This document shows positions 33,570 through 47,300 of a stretch of DNA of 64,000 nucleotides, piece after piece (positions within the stretch are counted from its first letter, which is position 1; every line of letters starts with the position of its first letter). A program made the position numbers and the translations under genes. This DNA comes from Paramacrobiotus metropolitanus (taxonomy: Eukaryota > Tardigrada > Eutardigrada > Parachela > Macrobiotidae), in NCBI RefSeq assembly GCF_019649055.1, contig NW_026570224.1, positions 1,550,001 to 1,614,000 on the forward strand. Direction: 5' to 3'. The notes beneath the pieces are model-generated. The model was not told where the DNA came from. It ran no database searches and worked only from the letters and a program-made list of their open reading frames with translations.

Positions 33570-36500
33570 TTTGATGCAATTACGTGTATACTATACATGT
33601 AGGCAAATGTAAACTACCGTATTCAGGAACTCCGAAATTATGAAATGCAGCAAGCGAAGAAAACGGGAACAGAAGGTTCAAGTATGTGACATCATGAACT
33701 AATATGATTTTGCGCTTTCTCTGGAGACAAGTACTCTCCACGAAAAGGAATCTGTGCTCTGGAGGAATAATCATATTTGATGATTGATTAAATCGTCACG
33801 CCCGGGTGCAAGGAATAGGATCGGGTTGCGGTTGTAGTACAGTACACAACCAGGGAGCACCGCATTGTGCAATGTACATGTACAATCCCTTTCGTACAGT
33901 GCGGTTGCGCGCCAGCATGTCGTACTAAACTCGATACACGTATAATACAGTATTTACGATTAAATATTATAGTATACGTATGTACGTATATCTTGTAAAA
34001 GAGTCATTTCATGGCATCTACAAGTGCCACTACAGTAACCCTTTTACTTGTGGAACTCTTGGATGTCCATATTTGATCACAAAGAAGATAGTTTTCAAAA
34101 GTGGGGACAACAGCAATTGCCACGTATTCACTTCCTACAAAATCATTACTTGTAGCATTAAGACGATCGAAAACGTCCCGAGTAAAACAGCAAGCAAAAA
34201 AACGTCAGCTAAACGCTATTTAAAGGTCAAAATTTGGACACATCCTTTCACCTAGTAGTAGCCTAACAAGGGGAGTAACGCAAGAGTTGCTCATTATTGT
34301 ATTATTTGTTTTATTCGTCTCGTGAGGTATTTATAGCTTGTTAATTAGAGGTGCGCATGCACAACTTCAGCAGTACGTGCAGTCTGTAATTCCGCCCGCC
34401 TCAGGAAGTACTGGTTATTGAAAACTGCAGATATCTTTTTTTTATAATGGCAGTACGAATGAAAACTACTGGAGCTTTAAATTTCGGATTATACTACATC
34501 TTCCAGTACTGCAACAGATATTTGCGAACAACTGATGTTGAAAATTCTGTTACATGCAGTAACAAACTTATCTGCATTGTACTGCAGCTTACATAGGACA
34601 CTTTGCTGGCAGTAGCGGTCATTCACTTATATTTTTTTTGCAAAAATTCGTCTGTATTAGATCAGACAAATGACGCAAATGGTTCTCCCAAAGATTTTTT
34701 TAGTACTATTATTATTATAGAACAGGAAATAATTAGTTTTACGAACGAGGGAACATAGTGTTAATAAAAGATGGGAAACGTGAGCTTTGAATTATGCTAT
34801 AGCTACATTTGACCTTCTGCTATGGAAAATACCGAAGTACACAATCTTGTTGCATGCTTCACACTTCTTGCAGTAAATATTGCGTTTATAGTTCACACAA
34901 ACAATATGTACCAGCTCATTTGGTTTTAATTTTAACTTGTAAAGCAAGATAGCGATCGATACGTGGTATGCTAAAGAATTTAGATATTTAACGACATCTA
35001 CCAAGACGGTGTCAGAGAATTATGCGAATCAAAAGCGTTTACAATGCCGTCTCTTTTGATTACGCAGCAATGGCTGCAGCATACAGTTCCAAAAGTAGGC
35101 ATTCTGTATGCTCACAATCAGTGAGAATTTTTTGATTAGGTGATCAATTGATGAGCTGTTTTCCATTTTCAGTGTTTTACACTGTTGTTTTGCACGCATG
35201 AATGTCCATAAAACCTTTGCACACATTATTATGAACTGTTTGGGAATGCAGTTGGGATATTAATGGCCTTAGTGGGATATGATAGTAAGAATGTTAAATA
35301 CAGAAAATACACTCAGTCTCTAGCGGCACAAGAACGAAAGGAGGGCTATTAGGACTGCAATCGCAAAAAATCGCCGCTTGATAGCAGTTAATTTCGTTTT
35401 ATGACTTAGTTAAGTTCTACATGATTTCTAGCTGTTCCCTTGTTTAAATCTTGTCCACGTGAGACAAACGTTTGCTTTGAATTTTGTTAAAGCTGTCGTA
35501 TCCTGTCATTCGATTTCCGTTCAATCGATTACAAAGATGCGGCTACACCAATCAAGCATAATCGCTACGTGATTGTGGTCATTGCGTTGCGCCCTTGTCA
35601 AACACCATGATAACAGATAACGTATTATTTTTTATTTGTGGAACAAACGAGCATCGTTGTTGTCTCAGTATTTGTTCGAAATTACGTTTCTCTAGAATTA
35701 GATTCGTGTTTTCCATGGCCAACGGCAGCATCCGATCGTTCAGTCGTTTTAGCTACGAAATGAAAAGTGTGAAACGAAGTACTAGCCTAACTTATAGACA
35801 AAATTTGTATCTTATTAGTCTCCCCCCCGATCCGTACGGTTGTTAGCTAGATTTTTAACGGTCCGTACGGTTGTTAGCTAGAGCTGTAATTTTTTAATTA
35901 ATGTCCAAATTTTTAGCGGTTTTTATGTACATTTTTACATCTAGAATACATGGTCTACGAAGCTATATAATGGCCTTTCGGGACTTAAAAAACCGATCAT
36001 GAGGAAATGTTTTTGAATTTTTTCTCCCTTGTTTAATCTTGTCCCCATGCACGATTTTTCTCGAATAGAACCGGGGTACTCAGCTTCATCATTTGAAAGT
36101 TATATTAAGTACTTAGATAACTATAATTATGTTATTTGTAAAACCATGACACCGACAAGGCCAATAACCTTTTGTTGATCATAAATTTTAAAGTAGTGAT
36201 TATGAATCAAGCTGTTTTATTTCGCAGTATGGTTCGACTTATGCGATTCATGTCCCTTGAGGAAACGATGCGGCAAAACTCGAAAATCCATTCTTCTAAC
36301 AATAACACCCTGTACGAGCGTCCAAATTTATGTTGACAAATTAATTACTTCAACCTCAACAAAACTAATTAAAATTTTCTATCAGAACCGAACCAAAAAC
36401 GAATGCAACCAAATGTAGCCCGCCTGTGTTTGTAGATGTTGTGTAACTCGCTTGTGTTTTAGTTTCTCACGATTTACGTAAAAAGTGCGAAAAATTTTGT

Positions 36501-37104
36501 TGCTACTGACGCGAATAAAAAAAGATGCATACCAAATGTAGCTGATTCAGCATCGAATTGAATTTGTCCAGGAAAAGCAAAAAGTACATGTAGATGCCGG
36601 GTACTGGATAGCATGCATGCGCGCCTCGATCATAATAATCTTGGTTTCCTGAGTGCGTTATTTGCAGATCTTATCACTCTATGAAGGTTCAAAATGAGGA
36701 TCTCTTATCGTAATAATTTTGCGATCTTGTTTCTAAAAACTGGCGTTCGGCCTGCATTTTGTATGTGTGACATTTGTGGACATAGTGCTACTATACATGC
36801 TTACCCTACAGTACACGGCAGTGTACAACTTGTGCTCTTTGAGTCGTTCACAGTACACGGCGTCCAGGCGACCGAACACTTGTACGGTGCTGTTGTTAAG
36901 CTTACACTCGTGGAAGTTTTCACATTTCAGAATACTTCGAAAGCTAGTGGATTGGCACATATTCTGGAGCTTGTAAGCAGCAGCAAGTGCGTTTCCTATA
37001 TATGCTTTGAATTATTCTAAAACAACTCATGAGTAATGCACTGGTGCTTTCAGGTAAAGAAGTGCTTCTATAGGTGACAATCCATTGCTGTTTCTGATCG
37101 GACC
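33570..37104. other. Intergenic, no supported gene
   Basis: About 3.5 kb of AT-rich DNA between the divergently transcribed esterase-like gene and the decarboxylase gene. It should contain both promoters. It holds a 21-bp direct repeat at 35831-35851 and 35862-35882 (TCCGTACGGTTGTTAGCTAG core). A 91-codon frame at 33980-34255 (plus) lacks any feature that would support it. No RNA gene was seen. Confidence 0.6.
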
Positions 37105-40100
37105 ATGGACACCGAAGAGTTTCGCAGACGGGGGAAGGAAATGATTGACTATGTAGCGGACTATCTGGAAAACATCAGGGACCGTCCGGTGTATCCCGAG
37201 ATAGAGCAAGGATATCTGCGGAAATTGATACCTGCTGCGGCGCCGCAGCAGCCGGAATCATGGAACGCTGTTTTCCAAGATATTGAACGTGTTATCATGC
37301 CCGGAGTAAGCGCTGATTAATTAAACAGTAACAAGAGCACTACCATTTTATGTAACAGCATAACGTAGAGCAACAAAGTATTTGTACTCCGTATTAATGA
37401 GTAGTGAAATCTGCAAACAGATGCATTGCAGTTTACAATGGTCTATTGGAATGATTTTAATGAACAGAAGTGGTTCATTATTATCATCAAAACAGTGAAC
37501 CGCTTCCTACTTACATAATATACAACTTTTCGCAACATTGATGTCGAAGAGTATTTTCTGTATAAAGACTGTACAGTAACAATATAACGATCAATACGTG
37601 AAGGTGACGCATTGGCATTCACCCCGATTCCATGCCTATTTTCCATGTGGAAATTCATGGCCAGGGATTTTGGCAGACATTCTTTCCGATGCCATTGGAT
37701 GTATTGGCTTTTCCTGGGTGAGGATTCTTGTTATCATCGACCAACTTAACGGTTGTTACATAAGTAATATAATTTATTGTTATCCTAACTTGTAAGCAAG
37801 CCTCAAGCGTGGAAAAGGTATTATGCTGCACAACAGAAAGCCAGCTGCATGTATCGACTATACTGTTCATTAGTTAGCTGACCATGACCCGCTTGATCTG
37901 CAGGCTGCAAGTCCGGCATGTACGGAACTGGAAACTGTTATGATGGATTGGCTGGCTCAGTTACTTGGGCTTCCCGAACACTTCATGTTTAGTTCCAAAG
38001 GACCTGGTGGTGGAGTAATTCAGGTAAGTACTATAACTACGGTAGTTAGACCCAGCTGATTCTGCCCTGCATTTTCATAAACTCGTGGTGATTTTTAGGG
38101 AACAGCTAGCGAAGCTTGTTATGTTGCGCTGCTAGCAGCAAAATCCAGAGCAATTCGCAATGCCAAACCGCAATACCCAGATTTGAGCGACGAAGAAATT
38201 GCTTCTAAATTGATTTGCTATGAATCCGAACAGGTACAGTACATAATAATTTTGTTATCAGATTCGATACTACTGCTTGCATTTGCATTGCCCACTTGGC
38301 TGTGACCGTATATGCACAAACTTATCGTACGCAAACATTATGGAACCGTTTGACTAATACTTATGCCTTGCATTATTACCCTATAGTATTAACTTTCCTA
38401 TATCTATTCGAGGCTCAACATTGTTATTTTTCGGAATGAACAGCAAGTACTAAGTAACATTGGCAATTTTCGAAGGCACATACCGCTGCAGAACGAGCAG
38501 CCATGTTGGCCTTCGTGAAGTGTCGTCCACTGTCAACAGACCAAGACCTATCTTTGCGCGGTGAAGTCTTGGAGATCGCAATAAACGAGGATAAGGGAAA
38601 AGGTTTAATACCGTTTTATGTAAGAAACTGACGAATGTTTTTGACCACGTACGGAAGTTAACCATTCTGCAGTTCTCAGGCTATTGTTTTGCAAATATAC
38701 TTGCAGAACTGAATAAGTCAAATAAACGCAAATAAAGAATTATTTTTGGAATTACTGTCTACTGCTCATATAATAGCTTCAATATAAAGTGTTTTTGAAC
38801 ATTTGCAATAACAACGAGTAAATTTTGATTTCTCGTGCTTCGTTGTTCGGACAGGTCTTGGCTACACTGGGCACAACGGGCTGTTGCGCGTTTGACAATT
38901 TAAAAGAATTGGGAGCGATCTGTCAGGCCCAGGATATTTGGCTACACGTAGACGCGGCCTACGCCGGTAAGCCGGTGACCTTTGGAAAGACATACTGCGC
39001 GCAGGGTGCACTGCAAGGATCGAGAATTTAGCACAGTATAAAACGACCACGAGCCTAAATGCGCGTTACTACAGTGTGGATATGCAACGGTTTGGTTCCA
39101 AAATTTTTGTGCAACCTTGAATTTGTTCTCTTTCACAGGGAGCGCTTTTATCTGCCCAGAATTTCGGTCTTACCTGGAGGGGGTTGAGTTAGCTGATTCA
39201 TTCAACTTTAATCCGCATAAATGGATGCTTGTCAATTTTGACTGCTCCGCACTTTGGTAAGCGAATATTGTGAATGTCAGGTGACGTATATGTACATATC
39301 TAGATCTGCGCAGACGTTATGTTATCCTCGAAATCTGACAACTTTTTACAGCTTGATTTCTCGCAGATGAACCATACAGTAATTCAAGTTCAAGGCAAGA
39401 TAGGATGATTTAAGTTTTAACTTTGTCGTTGTGGACGTAGTACGTACTGCACTTGCCTGCAGTATTTGCACTTTAATAATCGAACATTTTCTCATAATAA
39501 TGTACGTACAACATCTGTGTATAACTGTTAGTTTCGCATTTCTTGCTTTCTAGGATTGTGGGTCATGTAATTCTTATCCTTCAATTTTCTTCATCGCTTT
39601 TTCTGTACTTAGGTTGCGGGATTCATCTTTATTAGTGCGAGCATTCATGATAGATCTTCCGATTCTTATTAAGCAGCCTGAACACGGAGAAGCGATGCCG
39701 GACTATCGGGTATCGGTGCTAATTTTGCCCATGTTGCAAATTGAACTGAAGTTGATAAAACGTTTATTAATATAATTTATACATGTCTACATATAGCACT
39801 GGCAAATTGCACTTGGTCGCCGATTTCGTTCGTTAAAGCTATGGTTTATTATGCGATTATATGGAGTGGAGGGACTGCAAAAGTACATTCGGGAAGTAAG
39901 TGCAGATTTCGCACAGCGCGACTCCTCATCCTTCAGTTAGTGATCTTCGCATACTTTCCTCCATGCACCATATCCTTCTTTCAATAACTAACCATAAGTA
40001 GCATTCAGATAAAAGTAATAAGAACTATCAATGCTGCGTTGTAACTGCGTCCAGTGCGAATTGCTGACTAGAAGTTTTTTCTTAGCAAGTAAACTTGGCT

Positions 40101-40575
40101 CACGAATTCGAACGAATGGTCAATAAAGATGGACGATTTGAAATTGTTATTCCTGTTCGTCTTGGACTGGCATGCTTTCGCTTACGGCTAGAGGTAGGAG
40201 TACAGATACTTACCTGCATACTTAACCATAAATACTATGAACGAATATTTATTTTCGCAAATTTTAGTATCGGTATTTCAGTTTTTCGATTCCAAAACTA
40301 ATGCATTAAAGATATTAGAACCGGATTATAATGAGAATGACTGTTTTCAGGACGACAGCGACAAATTGAACGAGAAACTGCTGGATGAAATCAACAAGAC
40401 CCGGCTGATTCACCTGACGCATACTAAAGTACACGGGCGATACGTAATTCGATTTGCCATTTGCTCGAGGTTTACCAACTTGAAAGATATCGAATACTCA
40501 TGGCACATAATCCAAAAAGTCGCAGAAAGCGTACTACAGGCTGAAGCTCAAACTTCGAACAGTACAAACAACTAG
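37105..40575 (+). CDS. Aromatic-L-amino-acid decarboxylase family (group II PLP enzyme), catalytic Tyr replaced
   Basis: Cytosolic PLP enzyme of the DDC/TDC/HDC group. Eleven exons: 37105-37305, 37604-37717, 37904-38023, 38099-38233, 38476-38619, 38855-38966, 39139-39256, 39613-39709, 39797-39895, 40086-40193, 40351-40575; phases close exactly to 490 aa (human DDC is 480). Motifs: [20 protein letters not shown] start, [37 protein letters not shown] with the cofactor-stacking His, [20 protein letters not shown], the PLP lysine in [36 protein letters not shown], and [15 protein letters not shown] near the end. The NPHKW form is DDC/TDC-like rather than HDC-like. The mobile catalytic loop reads [12 protein letters not shown] where human DDC has AFRLDPTYLKHS, at identical spacing, so the catalytic Tyr is Ile. 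Substrate cannot be told from sequence. Confidence 0.93.
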
Positions 40576-41359
40576 ACTAGCTGGAAGTTCCTGTTTCCAT
40601 GTTGCTATAATAATAAGTGATGAAAAGTCAGTGTTATAAACCTGCATTTTATTCGTTTGAGGCAGACCATTTTTTGTGGTTTTTACGTTAACTCTGGAAT
40701 TAGTGATGTATATTGTATACTTATGCCGTTTCTACAATCGGCCAGTATCAATAATAGTAATGCCTTATAAAATTTTGAAATTTGCAGACCGGAAGTATGG
40801 ACGTTTGAAATAAATTCAGGGCTTTATGGTTTCAAAACTGTTTGCGTTTTCATAATTATTTTCTTTGCCTCTGTGGTTTCATGGTTTGCTAGCATTTTTG
40901 TTTTCATTCATAGTTGAGTATCTTTTTGACCTAAAGGAGTATCGTACGATTTTATGTACTTATGACTTTATATTATGTACTTTTAAGTAATAATGTATTG
41001 AATAATTAATTGCAATGATTTTAGAAGTTGCGATCGAAGATGTGAACGCAAATACAGAATATAAACAAATGATTTTAGGTAGCACAGCAGCCCTGAGTCC
41101 TGACAAATAAAGTCCGCTCCTCGGAGTACAGAATCACAGATTGGCTCAGCTTATGTTTGACCAATTACAAACTTTTGCTCCACCTACAAGCCCTACTAGT
41201 TCTGCATCATTAACATTACACGCGAATAGTCTGGTGAAGTGTTCATTTGCATTGAACTGCTAGGAAAGTGAGTACGTAGCTGAGGGAGCCTTCTCCGATG
41301 CTGTTTTTTGCGGGGGTTTTATTGAGATAGTATGTGGTTTCTATAGTTTAAATTAAATT
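40576..41359. other. Intergenic between decarboxylase and CARMIL
   Basis: 784 bp between two plus-strand genes. It must hold the decarboxylase 3' UTR and the CARMIL promoter and 5' UTR. No other gene or repeat was seen. Confidence 0.6.
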
Positions 41360-44300
41360 ATGGATTCGGAGAGAGAAATTACACAGGAGTTAACTGGTAA
41401 GTTGTTGTTATATTTCGCCCTGTTCGTATTTGCAGAATTTCAGTGGGGTGATTGTGTTCATACATCTGAAAACAAATTCTGGATTCTAAGATCGATCGAT
41501 ACAGTTATACCAACTGAGAGAAAACGTTGTCCCTGGGCCTAAGCAATCGAAAAAATTGCTTGATGTGGCTTTAATAATGCCCGCTTATTGACCAGTCGGT
41601 TTGAAATTGAGCGATATGGACCTTGATCGTGGTTCTCCACTCGAAAACGCGTCTACTGCATGAGTGACTCATTGTTGAATATTGATATGAGATATCATTG
41701 CTGCCCTACCTACCATGCGTAGACTGCCCTAAATGTTGTTTGGCGCAGTTATACGGTTTTACCTACAAATCGCGTGAAATGCAGGCATTTTATGGATTAT
41801 TTTGTTTTTGATAGAAAGTGTGATTGCACATCTCCCTAACCATAACCATGTGCAGTATTTTTTGTTCGCGTGATTTTTATGATTTGTTGGATGCAGACAG
41901 CATACGGGAGGTGATTGGGAGGAAAGTGAAAATCTCTATGCTGTCGCCTGTTCGATGGGAGAGCAAGCCGGATAAATATGAGCAGCGCATCCTGGTGTGT
42001 GCAGTGTGTGGCCTGGTTATTATTACTGCGTGTTTGATTTTTCGGCTGTTTTATTTTGTAGGCTTTTACGGCATGTCGGTTGTTTATCCTGACGGCTAAA
42101 GTTCCCAGCAAGGTATTTACGCTAAAATTGTTCTGACTGTTTGGTTAAACATGCGCAACGATCAGCACAATTGGATGCGAGATGCGTGAGGCTGTGGCGC
42201 ATATATTGTGTGCAGCCAAGGCGAACGGAATAGACGAGAGCGCGATGTGTTGTGTTTGAATTTCTTATCGGTCGTGTGGTCATCTGCCAAACGCTTGCGT
42301 GGTATTTCTCCAGATCGATTGGACGTTCAACTACTTGGATCTGGACATTATTGAAAGCAAAAAGTCAAACCAGGTTTGTTCGAACAATGAGTGTTACCCA
42401 AAGCAGAAAAAAATCATTCAGTTATTTGGTATAAACATGACTTAACATTTGCGTCGATTAAACTGTTTTCTTGTCGGAAGACATACAGTAGTTCTTTTTG
42501 AAATTTTGGACGATTCTTTCGTTAGCAGTTAATTGCTTTTGTTGCACTTAGAATAGTCCTGTTTATATCGGCATGCTTAAAACATTTGAATGTGATAATT
42601 TGATTGTAATCTTTTCCGAGACCTGACATAGCAAGTGTATAAAAGCTTAGAATTTAGAAATGTATTCAAATATTATTTTCAGCTGAAAATTTGACTTGCC
42701 TGCTTCATCAATCGTCAAATTATCATTAACGCGGGGAAAATCTGTATACACAACGAAAACTTATCTTTACGGAAAATTTCGTTAAATGCATGCAGTTTAT
42801 TATTTGTGTACAAATAATTCATCTATGATCGAGGTGGTTCAGAACGATTTAACAGCGTCTCGTTGAAAGGTTGCAATAATTTTTCACCGTTACCTTGAAC
42901 TCTTGATGCTTTGGTTGACATGTAATCCGCGGTCGTATTCATATTGTACAAATATTTTTGCCTGTCTTTCTTTGTGCCGGTGAAGAATAATCATGGTCAT
43001 CAAACCGTCGCAATTTAGTGATACTGTCAACATGATTTTCTGATTTATTATAGTTTTTTCTTACCGTGGATGGAAAGATTCACAAATTTTATACGAACAC
43101 CACCACCAACGAACGGGTGGACATGATGATAATGCATTTAGTCACTGCAGTGAAAAGCATCTTTCCGGCTGCCCCCATCGAGTACGGATTACCATTCGAA
43201 TTAAATTGGTGTTTCCAGATCATGGTGAAAGAAATGCGGTCAATTATATGTCTGTTGTAGACGGATAGTGCGAAAAATAGATCTCCTGCCATATGAACGC
43301 CTACAGAATCTTCAAAATATCCTTGAGTCGCTTGAAATACGGGATTGCGGGCCATGCGGAGGTTATTCTAGGATGTACGCCTGCATGTGTGATTATCACT
43401 GTTTACCTTATCGGGAAGAAGTCGCATGGGATGTGGATACTATTTATCACGCGCACAATACTCGGGAGTTTTGCCTTCAAGATTTTGATCATCTGGAACC
43501 CCGGTATGTACAGATTGCTGTATGCTCTTTTCAGACTTGCTTCGGGGAATGTTTTCCTTTTGCGGTTTGTAATTTTTGTTTTGCATCTTATTTTGCATTT
43601 TCTTATGCTCTAGCGACTACAGTCTTGAGAACGTTAGTACGGTAAATGGTTTTTGACTGCGTTTAGTGTAATTTATGTGGACTTTTGAATGTGGATGGAG
43701 TTGAAAGAAACCACGCGCTTAATTGTGTACACGCTTCACTGTATGCATAATATAATTACCGTTTACGTGAACCTGTTTTTCTGGTCCATGAAATTTTACA
43801 GACCCGACTGGTTTTATAATTTCATATTATGTGCTTACATTCAGTACTAATTAGTTGTTAAAAGGTTTTTCTATACCGGAAAATATTTGAACCTAATATT
43901 TTCCTTTCTGTAGCCAGATTCCGCTGTACGGGATGCCGGTGAAGTGGCATCCATAGGCTTATCCGCTGATCAAATCGTATTAATTTTCGTGTCAAATAAC
44001 GTGTCCGGTGTTGTTTGCACAGTGATCTGATTCCCATCATTTCTGCACTGGAGCATAATACATGGTTCACCCGTCTTAAAGCCAGTAACATCAAACTGGT
44101 AAGAAATAAGAATCATATACATAGTGGATGCTACGTAGTAACGTAATGTATCGATTTTGTCGTGGATTCTGCTATGTATTGTGGTGATTCGTGTTGTGCA
44201 GTTACCCGAGGCGGCCGAGCAGATAATCAGGGTAATGAAGAAATCGACCAGTCTGGAGGAGCTTTATATGGACAACATTGGTATGAAGGGGTGAGTGAAG

Positions 44301-47300
44301 AATTGAATTTTCTTTGATTAATCTGCGCCTCCTGGGGTAGTTTTTGTGGCATGGCCTACAAAATGATAATTTAATGGTCATTACGTTGGGTTGTTAGGGA
44401 ATTTGTTCACAAGCTCTCCATGGCCCTTATTGCCAACAGTTGCACGGCGGTGCACAGTCTCAATTTGGCTAATAATTTGATCGAGGACAAGGGTAATTTT
44501 ATGGCTATTGTGGATTGTTACCGTTAATTTAGGCATAATAAATGCATGAATTTCTTCCTGTGATCTTGGGCAGTAGTCTGTTGCGGAAGGGTTCGTTCTG
44601 CTTCTCGATGTTTTAACTTGGCTGGTTATGCAGAATATCGGAGTAATACCTTTGTAAATTATAATCGCATACGCTTCTCAGCTGGATGCTTTGGCAGTGG
44701 GCTAGTTTGCTTTAGTATTTGGTAAAACACTGCTTCATTTTGTGGAAGCTCAGCTATGGAGAATTTAGGTAAAAGTTGTCGCTGTCTTTTTGGCTACTTG
44801 GGTTTTTATGTACAGTGATTGCCGGCTAATACACTGCTTTCAGCTGTGGGCTTCCACTTCTAGGTTTGTCCAGTTTATGTGGATTTGTGGCCAAAGCTTC
44901 TCCTATAGCAGGTTAACAAATTTTAACCTCTTGCAGCTTTGCATGCACTGTGTGTTGTGTTCTCGTTGCATTTCATGGCGTGGGGTGGTGTTGCACATTG
45001 TCATGACTCGTAAAGATAAAATTATTTTCCGCTCATGATTCGTCATTATACATTACACTAGTGCATACGTGTGACTTCCGGTTTTGTGTGTGTTGCTATG
45101 TTTCTGAACTGTTCTGACAGTCATTTGTCTGATTGTAGGCGCTAACCATCTTAGTGCTCCAATATGCAAAGCCACCAAGGGCCTAATTGCACTTAATTTG
45201 GCGCGAACGGTGCTCAGCAGTAAAGGAGTCAATGCGGTGGCACACGCCTTAACCCTCAACAAATTTATGGCCACCACATTGAAAACACTTAGTTTTGCTG
45301 AGAATTCTTTGCGCGATGACATTTCGGTATGGACTCCTTTTTGTAATGTTGTTTAGTTGATAATCAGTGCCAGCTACTCATAAAATATGAGATCTCTGAA
45401 ATTAAACTTGAAATTTTTGGTTTGGTACAATATCGGTATCGTTTCCTTTAGCTTTGTAGCAGTTAAGTAATTAGTTGTGAGATGGACGCATTTTCCCTTA
45501 ACAAAATTTTTGTTTTGGTACCGTTGAAACGGAATATTGTACTAGATTTTGAGTAATTTTATGCACCACATTTACGGAGTAGCTTATATGTAAGAAAACG
45601 ATCCACTGCAAAATGTTTTAACACAGGCTTTTTTATCCACAGCACTTGCTGCGGTTTCTGGGACAGCCGAACACTTTGACCCACTTGGATCTGTCTGGCA
45701 CTGAATGTAATCTCGATAATGTATGTTTGACACATGGTTGCTTGATGTTACTTAACGTTGTGCAGAATTTGTTCCTCATAAGGAGCTAATTACCAACTGT
45801 TTCTTATTTCCAGTTGTTTTTGGCCTTGTCCACGGGATGTCATACTCATCTATCTCACCTTAACGTCTCACGGAACGTTTTTGCGGCGAAAAAGAAAGAT
45901 GTTTCCTCTGCCTCCTCTCAACCGGTTAAACAGGTCCGATATCACATCTGGGCATGTCCCAGCAAAGTCTATACTCTGTAGCAGTGAAATGATTCTCTGC
46001 ATTTTATAGTTTTTTACTTCTGCCAAATCTTTAAAGTCTGTGGATCTCTCGTCCACACGACTGTCCAGTGATATTTTAAAGTAAGTGCGCAGATAAGAAT
46101 TTCAGTATATTCACGAGTGATATTTGGTTTGCTACCTACTCTAGATTACAGTGGACATATCCAACCTGAAATATATCAGTATTCGAGTGCTTTTTTTCGT
46201 CAACGGTTGTGGTTTGGGTTATATAGGTCATTACTTCTTGGCTTTGCCAGTAATGCACATTTATCCGACGTCAAGCTCAATTTGAGTGGCAACGATTTCA
46301 AATCCTCCCATGCGACGCAGATCATGGAAACCTGCTTGCCGGACATACCATGCATTTCGTCCTTAGATCTGAGTGAATGCAGTAAGTTGGATTACACAGA
46401 CTTTCTTGTTCTTTGAATTTTTAAAACTTTGTAAAAAATTCACTTCCTTCGTAGACTTGGATCATGAATTCTCAGTGGCGGTCTTGGCTATTGCCCGAAA
46501 TTCTCATCTACGGGAGTTGAATCTCGCAAGGAATTTTCAGAATGTTAAACCAAAGTATATACTTGTGATAGTTGCAGTATATTGCTTTTTTTACAATTTC
46601 ATCACTGCTAATTTTTTAGGAATTTGCCTCAGCTCTTGAACGCATTGGTTCACTTAATCCACGATGAGGATTCGGTATGTTCAAAGTGATATTTTATTTT
46701 TGGCGCATTTGTGATCCTACCTATGAAAAGTTGGGTTGTCCATTTTTGTTTTTGGAAAAAAATATGGTTGCATAACTTGCACTTCATTGAGCGGTCGATG
46801 ATGAGTTGGTTTTTTATTTCTTATTTACAGAAACTGCAGAGTCTTTCGCTGTCTGAGTGCAGGCTGAAAAGCGGTGCCGGTCTGGTATTGAGCGCTTTGG
46901 GTAGTAATCAATATCTGAAGACTATTGATATATGGTAAGCATGTGTGTTGATTCTGTGCGATTACGCCATTTAGTGTTCGTTTTTCTGTGCCTAGCGGTA
47001 ATCAAATCGGTGATGCGGGTGCTCGGATTTTCGCCAAAGCACTTCAGGTCAATGCTAAACTGGAGACAATCATTCTGGACAACAACAGCATCACCCATAC
47101 GGGTTATCAGGATTTGGCCTGGGCTCTGGAGAAGAATCATTCCATAAGGCACATTCCTTATCCTGTTTTCGATGCAGCTGCTTCCATGAAAGTCGTACCC
47201 GAAAAATTTGCCACCGTTCTGAATGAGGTTATTCGAAATAAACTGTAATTAATTCGGGGATTATTACTAATATTTGTAATGCACCAGTTATGTAATTTTG

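Noticed and set aside
33980-34255. Small Cys-containing plus-strand frame of 91 codons
   Set aside because: No signal peptide, no recognisable motif, no splice context; base composition is like the intergenic surroundings.
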